Source: CANMXU01 sp052030545
GTDB lineage: Bacteria > Pseudomonadota > Gammaproteobacteria > Enterobacterales > Alteromonadaceae
Reading direction: 5' to 3'
Length of the DNA stretch: 64,000 bases
Assembly (NCBI RefSeq): GCF_052030545.1
Contig: NZ_JBPDIH010000002.1
Coordinates: 496,001 to 560,000, forward strand
In this document: positions 36,928 to 46,880 of the stretch, one piece after another
How the letters are laid out: every line of letters starts with the position of its first letter
Position numbering within the stretch: position 1 is the stretch's first letter
The notes under the pieces: generated by a model
Told to the model about the DNA's origin: nothing
What the model saw: only the letters and a program-made list of their open reading frames with translations
The model's database searches: none
Translations under genes and position numbers: made by a program

Positions 36928-37416
36928 TTATGCCTTACGCTCGTAAATGCAAAAATCTAATTCGTATAGATTTTTTTCATCAGCACCGCGCACATCGCTA
37001 CTCACTTTTTGCCACTCATTTTCATAGGCAGGAAATTGGGTATCACCGTCAATAGCCGCATCGATATGGGTAATATAAAGTCGCTGCGCAGCGGGTAAAC
37101 AATGTTGGTAAATTGCGCCACCGCCAATCACCATAATTTCTTCAACGTCACCGGCTAAGGCAAGTGCTTGCTCAACGGAGGTAACGGTTTCTATGCCATC
37201 AGCGTGATAATTCGCATCACGTGAAATAACAATGTTTTGTCGGCCCGGCAATGGGCGACCAATAGATTCATAGGTTTTTCGCCCCATGATCACAGGTTTG
37301 CCTAAGGTTGTTTTTTTAAAATAGGCTAAATCTGCTGGCAAATGCCAAGGCATATCATTGTCTTTGCCAATAATGCGATTTTTTGCATGGGCGACTATCA
37401 TCGAAAGAATGGTCAT
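36928..37416 (-). CDS. folA: Dihydrofolate reductase
   Basis: 162 residues, normal for the chromosomal enzyme. NADPH-dependent reduction of dihydrofolate. Motifs: VAHAKNRIIGKDNDMPWHLP (the substrate-binding acidic residue is Asp, followed by MPWHLP), VIMGRKTYESIGRPLPGR and IMVIGGGAIY. No sign of mutation at the usual trimethoprim-contact positions can be judged by eye. Confidence 0.97.
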   Translation of the reverse strand: MTILSMIVAHAKNRIIGKDNDMPWHLPADLAYFKKTTLGKPVIMGRKTYESIGRPLPGRQNIVISRDANYHADGIETVTSVEQALALAGDVEEIMVIGGGAIYQHCLPAAQRLYITHIDAAIDGDTQFPAYENEWQKVSSDVRGADEKNLYELDFCIYERKA

Positions 37417-37659
37417 GGTGTTATCCGCTTTTTAATCTTAATGACAAACTATCAAACAAAGTTTGCCTCAATAACTAGGGTTGTTTGTTGCTCAATGTTG
37501 AGCGGCTCTATTCTACTGCATGCGCCCATCTTGCACCATTAAAGTTAGTCGCTGACTTTAACATCTTTTAACAACTGCTACATCCCCCGTTTTATATAGT
37601 GAAATCGCCATAAAAGGCTAAATTCATCAGCAGTATTGATTACATTTTTGAGAATAATT

Positions 37660-40600
37660 ATGACTTGGTTTCGACTTGCGACTTTCTGGCTTTTAACAGT
37701 AGTTCTTTTTAGCGGAGCAAATACTGCTTTTGCCAACGGCAAAAAAACAATTACCGACAAATCGGGGCTTGCTGAGCAACAATATATTGTTGTTTTTAAC
37801 GATAAAGCACTCGCCACTGTGCGTCGCCTAGAATCCTCTCTTAGCGCTAAGCAAGTACAAGCGGTATCATCGCTTAGTGCAACCGCAAGCTCGCAACAGC
37901 TAGTGCGCAACAATTTTATTAATACGTTGCAAAAACGCAGAAGCTTAACTGCAAAGGTTACTGAGTACTCGCAACTTTTTAATGGCGTTGGCATAAATTC
38001 AGCATTATCGATTGATGAACTTAAACAATATCCCGATGTAAAAGCGGTTTACCCAGTTAATACTTATCGAGCAAAGCTTGCCGCAGCATTACCTATTATT
38101 AGCGCTGATGATGCATGGCAATTAGTGGGCGGTAACGATAATGCCGGTCAAGGCATAAAAATAGCCATTATTGACTCAGGCATAATGCCAGAGCACCCAA
38201 TGTTTGCAGATACCGGTTTTGCCCAAGCGCCTGCAATGTCGCTAAATTCTGCTGATTACTGTCAAAGCCAAGACGCCAGTTTTTGTAATAATAAATTAAT
38301 ACTGGCCAGACATTACCCACCCGCTAACTACAACTTTGCCGCCAACGAGGAAGTTGACTCCCCCTACGCCACCTATTTACACGGTATTCATGTGGCAGGC
38401 ATTGCCACCGGCCGAGAAGTCACTACCGCTAATGGTGAGTCATTTTCAGGTGTTGCTCCCGGCGCGATGTTAATGGTCTATAAAGCATTGTGGGGACAAG
38501 ACGGGATATCAACCGATATCGAGCTTATTAAAGCATTAGAAGATGCCTATTTAGATGGCGCCGATATTATTAATAATTCTTGGGGTGGCGACATTGGCGC
38601 AGATCCTATCAGTACCTTGTATAAAGAACTTTTTACCGAGCTTGAAGCCGGTGGCGTAGTACTCGTATCAGCTGCTGGCAATGAAGGTGAATATGGTGAG
38701 CAAAGTATAAATTGCCCGGCATGTGTTGAAGCGGGCATTGCCGTTGCAGCTACCACCACGACAAAATCGACCGGCCATTTTCTTAATTTCAACCAACAAC
38801 AAATATTATCAACACCGGGTGATAATTTAATTTCAAGCCAAGGCTTTGATGCAACACTTGCAAGCTTAGCACCTGAGACAAACGCTAATGGCTGCCAAGC
38901 ATTTGCAGACGATACCTTCATTAATAAAGTGGCGGTGATTTATCGCGGGGATTGTTTATTTTCAGTAAAAGCGCAATACGCATTAAATGCGGGGGCGAGC
39001 GCAATGGTGATAATTAACGATCAAGTGGGCGCTAATATTCAAATGATCATGGAAAGCAGCTCATTACCTAGCACCTTTATTGCCATGAGCGACGGTGAAG
39101 CGTTAGTTGATTATATCGAAAGCGCTGCAACGCCAGAGCTTAGTATGGACAATGAAGCTAGTGTCTCTAATTCACCTTATGCCAAAGATTTTGTTGCTGC
39201 CTTTAGCTCGTTAGGCCCCAATGGCGATAGCACCATCTTAAAACCCGACCTGGCCGCACCTGGACAAGCAATACTCTCTGCTGCCAATCAAACCAGTGCA
39301 CAGGAAAACGACGATTATTACAGTGAACTCAGTGGCACTAGCATGGCAGCGCCAATGGTTTCAGGTGCCGCTGCTATTATCAAACAACAGCAACCGCAGT
39401 TAACAGCCAAGCAAATAAAATCGCTTTTAATTAATGGTGCAGACGGCAATATTCAAAGTTATCAACATAGCCAAGCAACGCCTTTTGAAACGGGTGCTGG
39501 CCGACTAAATATTGCCGCAAGTATGGCGTTACCCGCTTATGCTAAAAATGCCAATATGGTGCTTGCTCGTTGTGGTAGTCGCTGTGAAAAACAAAACACC
39601 CTAACCTCAATTAGTGACCAAGCACAAAACTGGCAAGGGAAAATTAGTTTTGTCGATAATGGTGTTGCGGCAAACTTATCACCGAATAACATCACCTTTA
39701 ACAGCGCCAACCAAAGCGCAACGTTTACTGTTTCAGTTCAACTGCCTTATCAGCCACAAGAGCAATGGTATTTTGGTGAAATTATTTGGCAAAATCAGCT
39801 TGGACAAACGATTCGACAAGCGCTAGTTGCCGAGGCAGATCACAACAATAGCGATTTACTCACCATTAGTATTAATAACCCAAGTGAAGTAAATAAAACA
39901 TTTGCTGTCAGTGCCACTAATACCACAGAGCAAGAGTTGTTAGACTTTCAATTTGAGCTTATTGGCGCAGCGACCTTTAAGCCAACCACGCTATCTTCAA
40001 GCACCGGCGTGCCGATTACAGATGTATTGTGGCAAGAGCAAAAGCTAAGTTTTACTAGCGCTATGCCTGCCGCGCAAATACTGGTTGATGAAAACAGTTT
40101 GCCGTTCGAGTTAGATGTTAGCGAGCAAGACAATTATCAGCGAGCAACTTGCCTTGACGGCTGCGATGGCTTTAACTTCCCGGTCGATTTTAACTTTAAT
40201 TATTTTGGCAAAAGTTATACTGGCCTCAGTATTTCAGACAACGGTTTGGCTTTTGCAGGCAAACAATACGTTGACCCAAATACACTAGTAAATAATTTAA
40301 GCCTGCCAAACTCACAATCCCCAGACGGTATCATCGCGCCGTTTTGGATCGACTTTGATTTAAAAGATGCCAACGATCCGCTTGATACCGGTGGCGGTGA
40401 AATACTTTATTTTCATCATCAATACCAAGGTGAAAATTATTTAGTGATCCAATGGCATAACGCGCAAATTTGGGTAGACGATATTTTGGGCTACAGCGCA
40501 GAATATTGGGGGATAAGTGATGAAAACCTCAGTTTTACTTTTCAGTTAATTTTACAAGAAAATACCGACAACATCTGGTTCAACTATATCGATATTCCAG

Positions 40601-41760
40601 AGCTACCGAACTACTTCACCGTAGGTGTTGAAAACGAAAACGGCACCATAGGCAAAAGTTTTTGGTACGACGACAGTGGTAGCATTAATATCGTTAACGA
40701 TCTTAGCCTTGCGCTGAGTTTTATTAATGCCGGAACACTCAGTTTAGATATACAAACAAGTCCTATTGAAAATAGCGAGTTTGCCGTTACCGACAACATT
40801 AATACCCAAATAAATACGCCGGTTAACATTAGCGTATTAGCCAATGATTTAGTCAGTGATAAAAACGCCGTGCTTATTGGTAGTGTTGGTGGAAAATCGG
40901 TAACAACGGATTTGTATTTTGGCCAAAGCGCGCAACTCAACCCCGCGTCGTTAACGCTACTGACAACGCCCGAAAATGGCAATGCAGTGATTAATAACGA
41001 TGGCACCATCACTTTCACGCCCGATGAAGATTTCAGTGGATATAGCAGCTTTAATTATCAAGTCACTAATAGCTTTAATCAAAGCTCAAGCGCACAAGTC
41101 AACCTTACCATTGGCGAGCCATTAGCAGTTAACATAAAAGCACCTAACCTGATTGCTGATAAATCTAGCGTGACCTTTACCACAGAAGTAGACAATGCCT
41201 CGGGAGAGCTAAGTTACCAATGGCAAATTCCTGAAGACTTTCAAGCAAATAGCTTAACGAATAGTGCCATTGACGTGGTTATTCCAAGTTATCAAAGTGC
41301 AGCCGCTAAAACACTGTCTGTCACGGTAAGCGATAATAATACCAGCACAACAAAAACGCTTAATTTTTATGTGGAAGCGCTTAACAACCCACCAGAAAAT
41401 ATCAGTATTTCTGGGCCAAGCACGCTGCAATACCAACAAGCAACAACCTATAGCGCCAATGCAGACGACGATGACAGTGAATTAAGCTATAGCTGGACAT
41501 TATCGCAAGGCATAACTATTGAATCGGTTAATCAACATCAAATAACGGTTGTAGCGAGCAATACTAGCATTGAACAGGCGAGCATTACCGTCAACGTTAC
41601 CGATGGTGAATATAGCCGCAGCGAAAGTATAACGGTGAAACTCGCGCAAAAAAGCGAAAGCAGTGGTGGTAGCGTAAATGGCTTGTTACTGTTGTTAATG
41701 ATATTTGCGGTAAGAAGAAAGCTGGAAGTGAACAGCTACAAGCTACAAGTGGAAAGCTAG
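37660..41760 (+). CDS. Secreted subtilisin-like protease with PA domain and GlyGly-CTERM tail
   Basis: 1366 residues from ATG 37660 (an ATG at 37636 would spoil the signal peptide). Signal peptide to about 26, then an I9-type propeptide (QYIVVFNDKAL). S8 catalytic domain: Asp172 (AIIDSGIMPEHP), His241 (LHGIHVAG) and Ser561 (GTSMAAP). A PA domain is inserted near 410-500. C-terminal half: beta-rich and Ig/cadherin-like domains. It ends with SSGGSVNG, a hydrophobic stretch LLLLLMIFAV and RRK, the GlyGly-CTERM sorting signal processed by rhombosortase in type II secretion. Fourteen further residues follow RRK; they are encoded by the repeat array at 41707-42040, which supplies the stop codon. 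Confidence 0.93.
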   Translation: MTWFRLATFWLLTVVLFSGANTAFANGKKTITDKSGLAEQQYIVVFNDKALATVRRLESSLSAKQVQAVSSLSATASSQQLVRNNFINTLQKRRSLTAKVTEYSQLFNGVGINSALSIDELKQYPDVKAVYPVNTYRAKLAAALPIISADDAWQLVGGNDNAGQGIKIAIIDSGIMPEHPMFADTGFAQAPAMSLNSADYCQSQDASFCNNKLILARHYPPANYNFAANEEVDSPYATYLHGIHVAGIATGREVTTANGESFSGVAPGAMLMVYKALWGQDGISTDIELIKALEDAYLDGADIINNSWGGDIGADPISTLYKELFTELEAGGVVLVSAAGNEGEYGEQSINCPACVEAGIAVAATTTTKSTGHFLNFNQQQILSTPGDNLISSQGFDATLASLAPETNANGCQAFADDTFINKVAVIYRGDCLFSVKAQYALNAGASAMVIINDQVGANIQMIMESSSLPSTFIAMSDGEALVDYIESAATPELSMDNEASVSNSPYAKDFVAAFSSLGPNGDSTILKPDLAAPGQAILSAANQTSAQENDDYYSELSGTSMAAPMVSGAAAIIKQQQPQLTAKQIKSLLINGADGNIQSYQHSQATPFETGAGRLNIAASMALPAYAKNANMVLARCGSRCEKQNTLTSISDQAQNWQGKISFVDNGVAANLSPNNITFNSANQSATFTVSVQLPYQPQEQWYFGEIIWQNQLGQTIRQALVAEADHNNSDLLTISINNPSEVNKTFAVSATNTTEQELLDFQFELIGAATFKPTTLSSSTGVPITDVLWQEQKLSFTSAMPAAQILVDENSLPFELDVSEQDNYQRATCLDGCDGFNFPVDFNFNYFGKSYTGLSISDNGLAFAGKQYVDPNTLVNNLSLPNSQSPDGIIAPFWIDFDLKDANDPLDTGGGEILYFHHQYQGENYLVIQWHNAQIWVDDILGYSAEYWGISDENLSFTFQLILQENTDNIWFNYIDIPELPNYFTVGVENENGTIGKSFWYDDSGSINIVNDLSLALSFINAGTLSLDIQTSPIENSEFAVTDNINTQINTPVNISVLANDLVSDKNAVLIGSVGGKSVTTDLYFGQSAQLNPASLTLLTTPENGNAVINNDGTITFTPDEDFSGYSSFNYQVTNSFNQSSSAQVNLTIGEPLAVNIKAPNLIADKSSVTFTTEVDNASGELSYQWQIPEDFQANSLTNSAIDVVIPSYQSAAAKTLSVTVSDNNTSTTKTLNFYVEALNNPPENISISGPSTLQYQQATTYSANADDDDSELSYSWTLSQGITIESVNQHQITVVASNTSIEQASITVNVTDGEYSRSESITVKLAQKSESSGGSVNGLLLLLMIFAVRRKLEVNSYKLQVES

Positions 41761-42040
41761 AAGTGGAAAGCTAAAAGCGGTAAGACAAAAGCGATAAGCT
41801 AGAAGTGGAAAGCTAAAAGCGGTAAGAAGAAAGCGATAAGCGAGAAGTAAAAAGCTACAAGCTGTAAGAAAAGAGCGAGAAGTAAAAAGCTGCAAGCGGC
41901 AAGAAAAAAGAGTTAAAAGAAAAAGCCACAAGCCGCAAGTTTAATGCTTGTAGCTTGTGGCTCAAATCTTATGGCTTACGTCTTGTAGCTTAAAACTTAC
42001 GGCTTATGTCTTGTAGCTTGCAGCTTAAAACTTATGGCTT
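41707..42040. repeat. Long array of AAGCT-type words spanning two convergent gene ends
   Basis: About 330 bp built from words such as AGAAGTGGAAAGCT, AAAGCGGTAAGA and AAGCTACAAGC. Units at 41759 and 41801 are near-identical over a 42-bp period. Around 41924-41962 the array turns over: AGCCACAAGCCGCAAG faces CTTGTAGCTTGTGGCT across 7 bases, and beyond it the same words run on the other strand. The left end encodes the last residues of the subtilase; the right end contains the dsbC stop codon. The array shares its vocabulary with 27893-28027. Confidence 0.85.
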
Positions 42041-42763
42041 ATCTGTTTTTTTCAATGCTTTTAATAAGTCTTTTGGCGACTTATAACCCGGCACCATAGT
42101 ACCATCGGCAAAAATAATCGCCGGTGTACCGGTGATACCAAACGAGCGACCTAAGTCAAAGTGCGCTTTAATCGGGGCACTACAGCTGGCATTTTTAACA
42201 TCGCCTGTGCTTTTAGCGGCGTCCATCGCAAGCTTTTGATCGTCGGCACACCACACCGACTTTATATCGCGATACGAGGCGCTATTAATACCGCCACGTG
42301 GGAACGCTAAATAATTTACACTAATACCTAGTGCGTTATATTCGTCCATTTCATTATGCAATTTACGACAATAACCACAGGTTGGGTCGGTAAATACCGT
42401 AACTTGATATTGCTCGTTTTTGGCAGGAAAGCTGATCATTGAATCTTTAAAGGCATCAATACCATTGGCGCGCAATTCTGACTGGGTATTTTCGGTTAAA
42501 TTTTCAAACTTATTGTTCATATCAAACAAACGCCCTTGGAAAAAGTAACGATTATCTGAAGTGACATAAAAGACACCTTTATCGGTGATCACTTCTTTAA
42601 TATTCGCAATTGGCGTATCGCTAACTTCACTCGCGGTTAAGCCTAAGCCTTTTAGTTTGTTAATAATATCGGCATCTGTAGCCGTTTCTGCACTCGCAGG
42701 TAATAAAGCGGCTAATGACAAAGCACTGGCAAGCACCAATAAACGACGTTTAATAAAACGCAT
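42032..42763 (-). CDS. dsbC: Thiol:disulfide interchange protein DsbC
   Basis: 243-residue periplasmic disulfide isomerase. Signal peptide to about 25 (ASA), N-terminal dimerisation domain (about 30-85), then a thioredoxin domain with active site Cys129-Gly-Tyr-Cys132 and the cis-Pro loop GITGTPAIIFADG. Rearranges wrong disulfides in secreted proteins. Its last codons (Lys-Pro-stop) fall in the repeat array. Several Cys-paired envelope proteins are encoded nearby, possible clients. Confidence 0.96.
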   Translation of the reverse strand: MRFIKRRLLVLASALSLAALLPASAETATDADIINKLKGLGLTASEVSDTPIANIKEVITDKGVFYVTSDNRYFFQGRLFDMNNKFENLTENTQSELRANGIDAFKDSMISFPAKNEQYQVTVFTDPTCGYCRKLHNEMDEYNALGISVNYLAFPRGGINSASYRDIKSVWCADDQKLAMDAAKSTGDVKNASCSAPIKAHFDLGRSFGITGTPAIIFADGTMVPGYKSPKDLLKALKKTDKP

Positions 42764-42910
42764 AGCATTCCTCGATAGTGTGTTTTTAAATGAATCGGGT
42801 TAGCGACAAAGCTGCGAAAAAATCACAAGCCTGTAGCAAAACTAGCCCGAGGATACTTTGGCGGATTTACGATAAAAGCGCGATAGGTTTGACGTTAAAA
42901 AATGTAAAAA

Positions 42911-42935
42911 AAACCCCAAGCAAGCTTGGGGTTTT
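42911..42935 (-). terminator. Terminator after the RCC1-like lipoprotein gene
   Basis: Stem AACCCCAAGC/GCTTGGGGTT with a 2-base loop, A-rich on one side and T-rich on the other, 29 bp after the stop of the gene at 42964. Confidence 0.9.
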
Positions 42936-42963
42936 GGTTTTTATTGTTTAGGTTTAAATAATT

Positions 42964-45294
42964 TTAAAAACCAATAGAAAATGAACTGGTGTTTTCAACG
43001 GCACCCCAACATTTTACTATTTGGGTAGAATCTACTTCTCCATCAGCAATTACATTATCTATTGCACAGGTAAAGTCATTACTAGACGTTATTTGAGTAG
43101 GATTTACTAATGTAGGAACAACAGTTTGGCCATATGAGTTATCACCCCAACAATCAACCATGCTTACAGTTTCACCATCTACATTTCTTGAATATAAACC
43201 ACAAGCGTGAGCATCTCCTACGGCTAAGTCTGTATAAGTGTACTCTTCTATTGGGCCTGTCGTTGCAATATCAACATTATTACAAAATACCATGTTGCGT
43301 CTATTTTCAGCGTAACAAATATTGTCACCTTCCGCATCCATCACTGAATACGCAGCATCAGCAGCAGTCATTTCATGCGCAAAAGTCTCATGGTCAAAAC
43401 CATCAGAAGTAGCTAAAACAGTTGCAGACTCAACAAAGCCTCCATCTTCATAGCTATAACACATAGGTGACTGGGTATATGTACCGCCAGCCATTGTTCC
43501 AACATACTGAGCTAAGTTATAACAAACTTTATTATCAGAGACTGCTAATGCGACTAACATATTAAATGTGTAAACGTCGTCATCTGCTTGTATTGTTCCC
43601 ATATCATCAATAGTATCTGGAGCCACTTCTATTGAACCTGACATTTCACCATCACAAACAACACTTGTACCACCTGAAGTACTCAACCCTGGAATATTTC
43701 CAAATTTAGCCGTACAAAATGTATCACTGCCAGATGCGTACAAATCATTATTTTGGCCGTCAACAACCGCATGAACATAATTATTATAAAATGGCATACT
43801 TGTATATGCTGTGTATACACCGCTAAGTTCTGTTACAACAGTCCCTTCAAAAGTTGAACATGTAATTTCACCATCAGCTTTCCAACAAGCATGATTGTCA
43901 CCAATAGCTGCGTTCGTAACATTTTCAGTTACTGCAGCTGTATCTAATAAACCAGCAAAACCATAAACAGTCCCATCTTTAACTTTACCAAGGTTACCTG
44001 CTGATTGACATACAGGTGCGCCGTAACCTTCTATTGTCACACAAACACCGCCATCGTTTGAAGTTAGCTTGCTAATCACTGGTTCAAATGAATCATCGCT
44101 AAGCGCCGCTTCGACAATTGAATCAACTTTAGCAATGTTAGCTTCTAAGTTTTCATTACCACGTGCTGCAATATCAATTGAAAAATCATCAGAGTCTTCA
44201 GGCATAGCATCTAAATGATTAGGTACATTATCTAAATCGTAGTCTGAACTTGTAGAATTACCTCTTACAACAAAGTCAAAAGACAAACCTGTTGAAGTGT
44301 CTTTTCCGTCGCTTGCGTCGAAAGTGAACGTATAAACTGCTTCTGCAGCATATTCTTCACCATCATATAGTGGGAAAGGCATTGCAGTAGAAGATGCTGT
44401 AATTGTCTGACCGTCGTAATCCCAACCGTCTAATGCAGCATTGCCTTCAGCATCAGTGATCACTAAATTATCAATCGTAATCGTTTCACCAGAATCACTA
44501 TCTCTTACTGAAGTGTTCATAGCGTTTTTACAAATGATTGCCATAGATGTATCTGCATCAACTACATTAACGCGGTCACAGTATTCATTTGATGGTGCAG
44601 TTGGCGCGCGGTTTGTATCTGCAACACTAATAGTAAGTGTTCCTGCTACGTCTGTTTCACCGTCTGATGCGGTTACCGCTAATACGATATCTTCAGCTGT
44701 CGCATCACTAAAACCTGGAGTACCTGAAATAATAGATGTATCTGGATAGTAAGTTGCCCAGCTAGGTAAAGCACTTGGGTCGTCAAGCATTACTGATACC
44801 ACATCGCCGTCTTCATCGGTAGCCGATAAGGTAATACTTAAATCATCATCTTCAGCACCAGAAAGCATAAGCGCTGGCGCAGTTGGAGATGTTTTCGCTT
44901 GAACGCCGTTTACGATTAAAGCAAAGCTCATCGTAGTTGTCGCTTCGCCATCAGTTACACTTACAACAACATCGTGTGAACCGTCAGTGCCCGCTTCTGG
45001 AGTACCACTCACAACGCCCGTTGCAGCATCAATAGCTAAACCTGCTGGTAAACCTGTTACACTAAACGACAGAGTATCTTCGTCGGCATCAACCGCTTTT
45101 GGGGTAAAAGTAAATTCAGTACCTACTGTTGCTACAGTTACTACACCAGAAATACTTGGCGCACTGTTTTGGGTATTGTCAACTATAGGACCCGGCACTT
45201 CGACAATTTTTTCTACTTCTTTGGTATCACTACCACATGCAGCCGTTGTAAGCGCTGCCGCTACAACAAGTGCAATTCTTGTTTTGTTACTCAT
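42964..45294 (-). CDS. Lipoprotein with Ig-like putative-binding repeats and Cys-paired RCC1-like repeats
   Basis: 776 residues. Lipoprotein signal (LTTAACGSD, a slightly unusual lipobox with Thr at -3). Residues of about 45-330 are three cadherin-like/He_PIG domains (GLPAGLAIDAATGVVSGTP and relatives, with DADEDTLSFSV). A short Ca-binding-type DLDNVPNHLDA element is near 358. The C-terminal half (about 430-776) repeats a pattern of a Cys, ten or so residues, then Cys-Trp-Gly, ending VDCWGDNSYGQ and VKCWGA, as in RCC1-like propellers. Each repeat has a Cys pair. Paralogous in architecture to the protein at 50076-53093. Function unknown; surface binding or adhesion is a guess. Confidence 0.8.
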   Translation of the reverse strand: MSNKTRIALVVAAALTTAACGSDTKEVEKIVEVPGPIVDNTQNSAPSISGVVTVATVGTEFTFTPKAVDADEDTLSFSVTGLPAGLAIDAATGVVSGTPEAGTDGSHDVVVSVTDGEATTTMSFALIVNGVQAKTSPTAPALMLSGAEDDDLSITLSATDEDGDVVSVMLDDPSALPSWATYYPDTSIISGTPGFSDATAEDIVLAVTASDGETDVAGTLTISVADTNRAPTAPSNEYCDRVNVVDADTSMAIICKNAMNTSVRDSDSGETITIDNLVITDAEGNAALDGWDYDGQTITASSTAMPFPLYDGEEYAAEAVYTFTFDASDGKDTSTGLSFDFVVRGNSTSSDYDLDNVPNHLDAMPEDSDDFSIDIAARGNENLEANIAKVDSIVEAALSDDSFEPVISKLTSNDGGVCVTIEGYGAPVCQSAGNLGKVKDGTVYGFAGLLDTAAVTENVTNAAIGDNHACWKADGEITCSTFEGTVVTELSGVYTAYTSMPFYNNYVHAVVDGQNNDLYASGSDTFCTAKFGNIPGLSTSGGTSVVCDGEMSGSIEVAPDTIDDMGTIQADDDVYTFNMLVALAVSDNKVCYNLAQYVGTMAGGTYTQSPMCYSYEDGGFVESATVLATSDGFDHETFAHEMTAADAAYSVMDAEGDNICYAENRRNMVFCNNVDIATTGPIEEYTYTDLAVGDAHACGLYSRNVDGETVSMVDCWGDNSYGQTVVPTLVNPTQITSSNDFTCAIDNVIADGEVDSTQIVKCWGAVENTSSFSIGF

Positions 45295-45659
45295 GTTTGA
45301 TACTCCGTTAATTTTTTATTTTATCTTGCTTTTTGGGAAGAATTTGACAGTGCAAAATTGAAGAAAAACGCTTCAAAAAGAAGCTATATAATTGCAACTA
45401 TTTTTCTTCCTTAGCTACGACTATAAAAAACACAGAAAAGTAAAAATGTTAAAACTTGTTAAAATCAACTATTTAACAAGCCAATTGTTACCAAAAATCT
45501 TTACAAAGCCAGTAAAAACGCCTTTCCCCGTTAAATATATTGTATTTATGTTCAATTAACATTATTATCCAAATTCGAGTATTTTTAACAAAAGTTTACA
45601 TATTCCAAACAAATTAATAGCTAAACTTTTTTTGTTATTAACATGGAATAGAAAAATCA
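45295..45659. other. Intergenic region with putative response-regulator direct repeat
   Basis: 365 bp between divergent genes, very AT-rich. At 45447-45464 the octamer TGTTAAAA occurs twice, 10 bp apart, with a related inverted copy (TTTAACAA) at 45472-45479. Direct repeats one helical turn apart are how OmpR/PhoB-type regulators bind, and such a regulator is encoded in the operon downstream. A small hairpin at 45369-45384 has no clear role. Confidence 0.4.
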
Positions 45660-46478
45660 ATGAAAGTTAATATTTTACGCAGCATCTCCTTTATCTTTGC
45701 ACTATCGCTAAGTTCGACTTCTGTCGCTGCCGAAAATACCTCTGCACCTAAAACAAACGCTGTATCTCAAACCAGTTCGACTTTTCGTTTTGGAATTTCT
45801 GCAGGCCTTGGTCATTATCAAAACCCGATTAATTATAAAGACGATTTAAAAATACCGGTTTACCCAAAAATATTTTGGACCAATAACAAGAATTTTTATT
45901 TCGATAACTTTGAAATGGGTTATTTGCTTGCTTCGTTTGATAACTCGATTATTGAAGCGGTAGGTAAATTTAATATCGATGGTTTGTATCATTTAGATTC
46001 TAGTAAAGGTTTTATACCACCTTTGGTTATTAGCCCTCATCCTAATGAGCCTGAATTTATCGCACCTGAAGAGCCTAACTTGTCATACATGGGCGGCATT
46101 CGTTATACACAGCTACTAAATAACGACAAAGAATTGATCACCGCAGGTATATATACCGATGTATCAGGTCAACACAATGGCCAGCAATTTGAATTTTCTT
46201 GGACCCACAAATGGATCGATCGTCGCTTTAAATTAGCGTCTGAAATTATGCTGCGCTATAAGTCGTACGATTTACTGAATTATTATTACGGTGACCCTCT
46301 TCAGGGTGACCAAGTATCAAGCCAATTCCGCATTGATATGGGTTATCAACTTGATGCCAACTGGCTACTTGTTGCTAACTTTAGCCGAGAATATTTATCA
46401 GACGCAATCAGAAGTAGTGAAATTGTCGACGATGACTATTTAGACACCTATTTTGTTGGAGTCACTTGGAAGTGGTAA
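45660..46478 (+). CDS. MipA/OmpV family outer-membrane protein
   Basis: 272 residues. Signal peptide to about 24 (VAA). A beta-barrel follows with FRFGISAGLGHYQNP, then NFYFDNFEMGYLL and SYMGGIRYTQLL, and a C-terminal strand YLDTYFVGVTWKW ending in an aromatic residue as required for outer-membrane insertion. MipA was described as a scaffold for murein enzymes and OmpV as an adhesin/porin; either role is uncertain here. First gene of a four-gene operon with a two-component system. Confidence 0.88.
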   Translation: MKVNILRSISFIFALSLSSTSVAAENTSAPKTNAVSQTSSTFRFGISAGLGHYQNPINYKDDLKIPVYPKIFWTNNKNFYFDNFEMGYLLASFDNSIIEAVGKFNIDGLYHLDSSKGFIPPLVISPHPNEPEFIAPEEPNLSYMGGIRYTQLLNNDKELITAGIYTDVSGQHNGQQFEFSWTHKWIDRRFKLASEIMLRYKSYDLLNYYYGDPLQGDQVSSQFRIDMGYQLDANWLLVANFSREYLSDAIRSSEIVDDDYLDTYFVGVTWKW

Positions 46479-46490
46479 AATGGTGAGTGA

Positions 46491-46880
46491 GTGCTAACTA
46501 AGATAACAAGTTCAGTTATTTTTAGCTTATCCGTTACTTGCGCAAATGCAAGTGACATCAACACGCTCAACTTTTTTAAAGTAACCCCTTCACAATGTGT
46601 GCTCGATACCGAACAATCTGCTTGTTCAGTGATATTAAATTTTGACTGGTCGTTCAACAGTTATCACAGTGAAATTTGTTTATACCAAGAAGATATTAAG
46701 CTCGACTGCTTTGACAAAAACCTTGTCGGTTATGAAGTCGTCGCCCTATTAAATACTGATGTGAATTTTTATCTTAAAAATGCGCTCTCTGGTGAGCAAG
46801 TCGCTCACACCTCGGTTACTATGCTTAAGCCGAGTAAATTGAACTTATATAACCGCTACGTTCCTTGGAGAGTATTCTAA
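46491..46880 (+). CDS. DUF3019 family protein
   Basis: 129 residues starting with GTG. Signal peptide to about 20 (ANA). The body has four Cys positions (SQCVLDTEQSACSVILNFDW, EICLYQED, LDCFDK) expected to pair in the periplasm, and beta-strand-like segments. DUF3019 has no known function; its members are found with MipA-type proteins and two-component systems in Alteromonadales. Its stop codon TAA overlaps the response regulator's ATG (TAATG), so they are translationally coupled. Confidence 0.8.
   Translation: MLTKITSSVIFSLSVTCANASDINTLNFFKVTPSQCVLDTEQSACSVILNFDWSFNSYHSEICLYQEDIKLDCFDKNLVGYEVVALLNTDVNFYLKNALSGEQVAHTSVTMLKPSKLNLYNRYVPWRVF

Noticed and set aside
41707..42040. Possible CRISPR array
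   Set aside because: Units vary in length and sequence, there are no unique spacers of constant size, the array changes strand in the middle, and no cas gene is nearby.
43134..43412. Open frame opposite the RCC1-like lipoprotein gene
   Set aside because: His/Gln-rich composition reflects the complement of the real coding strand; no ribosome-binding site or family.
45369..45384. GCTTC/GAAGC hairpin upstream of the lipoprotein gene as an attenuator
   Set aside because: Only five base pairs; although a T-stretch follows on the minus strand, there is no leader peptide or other support.
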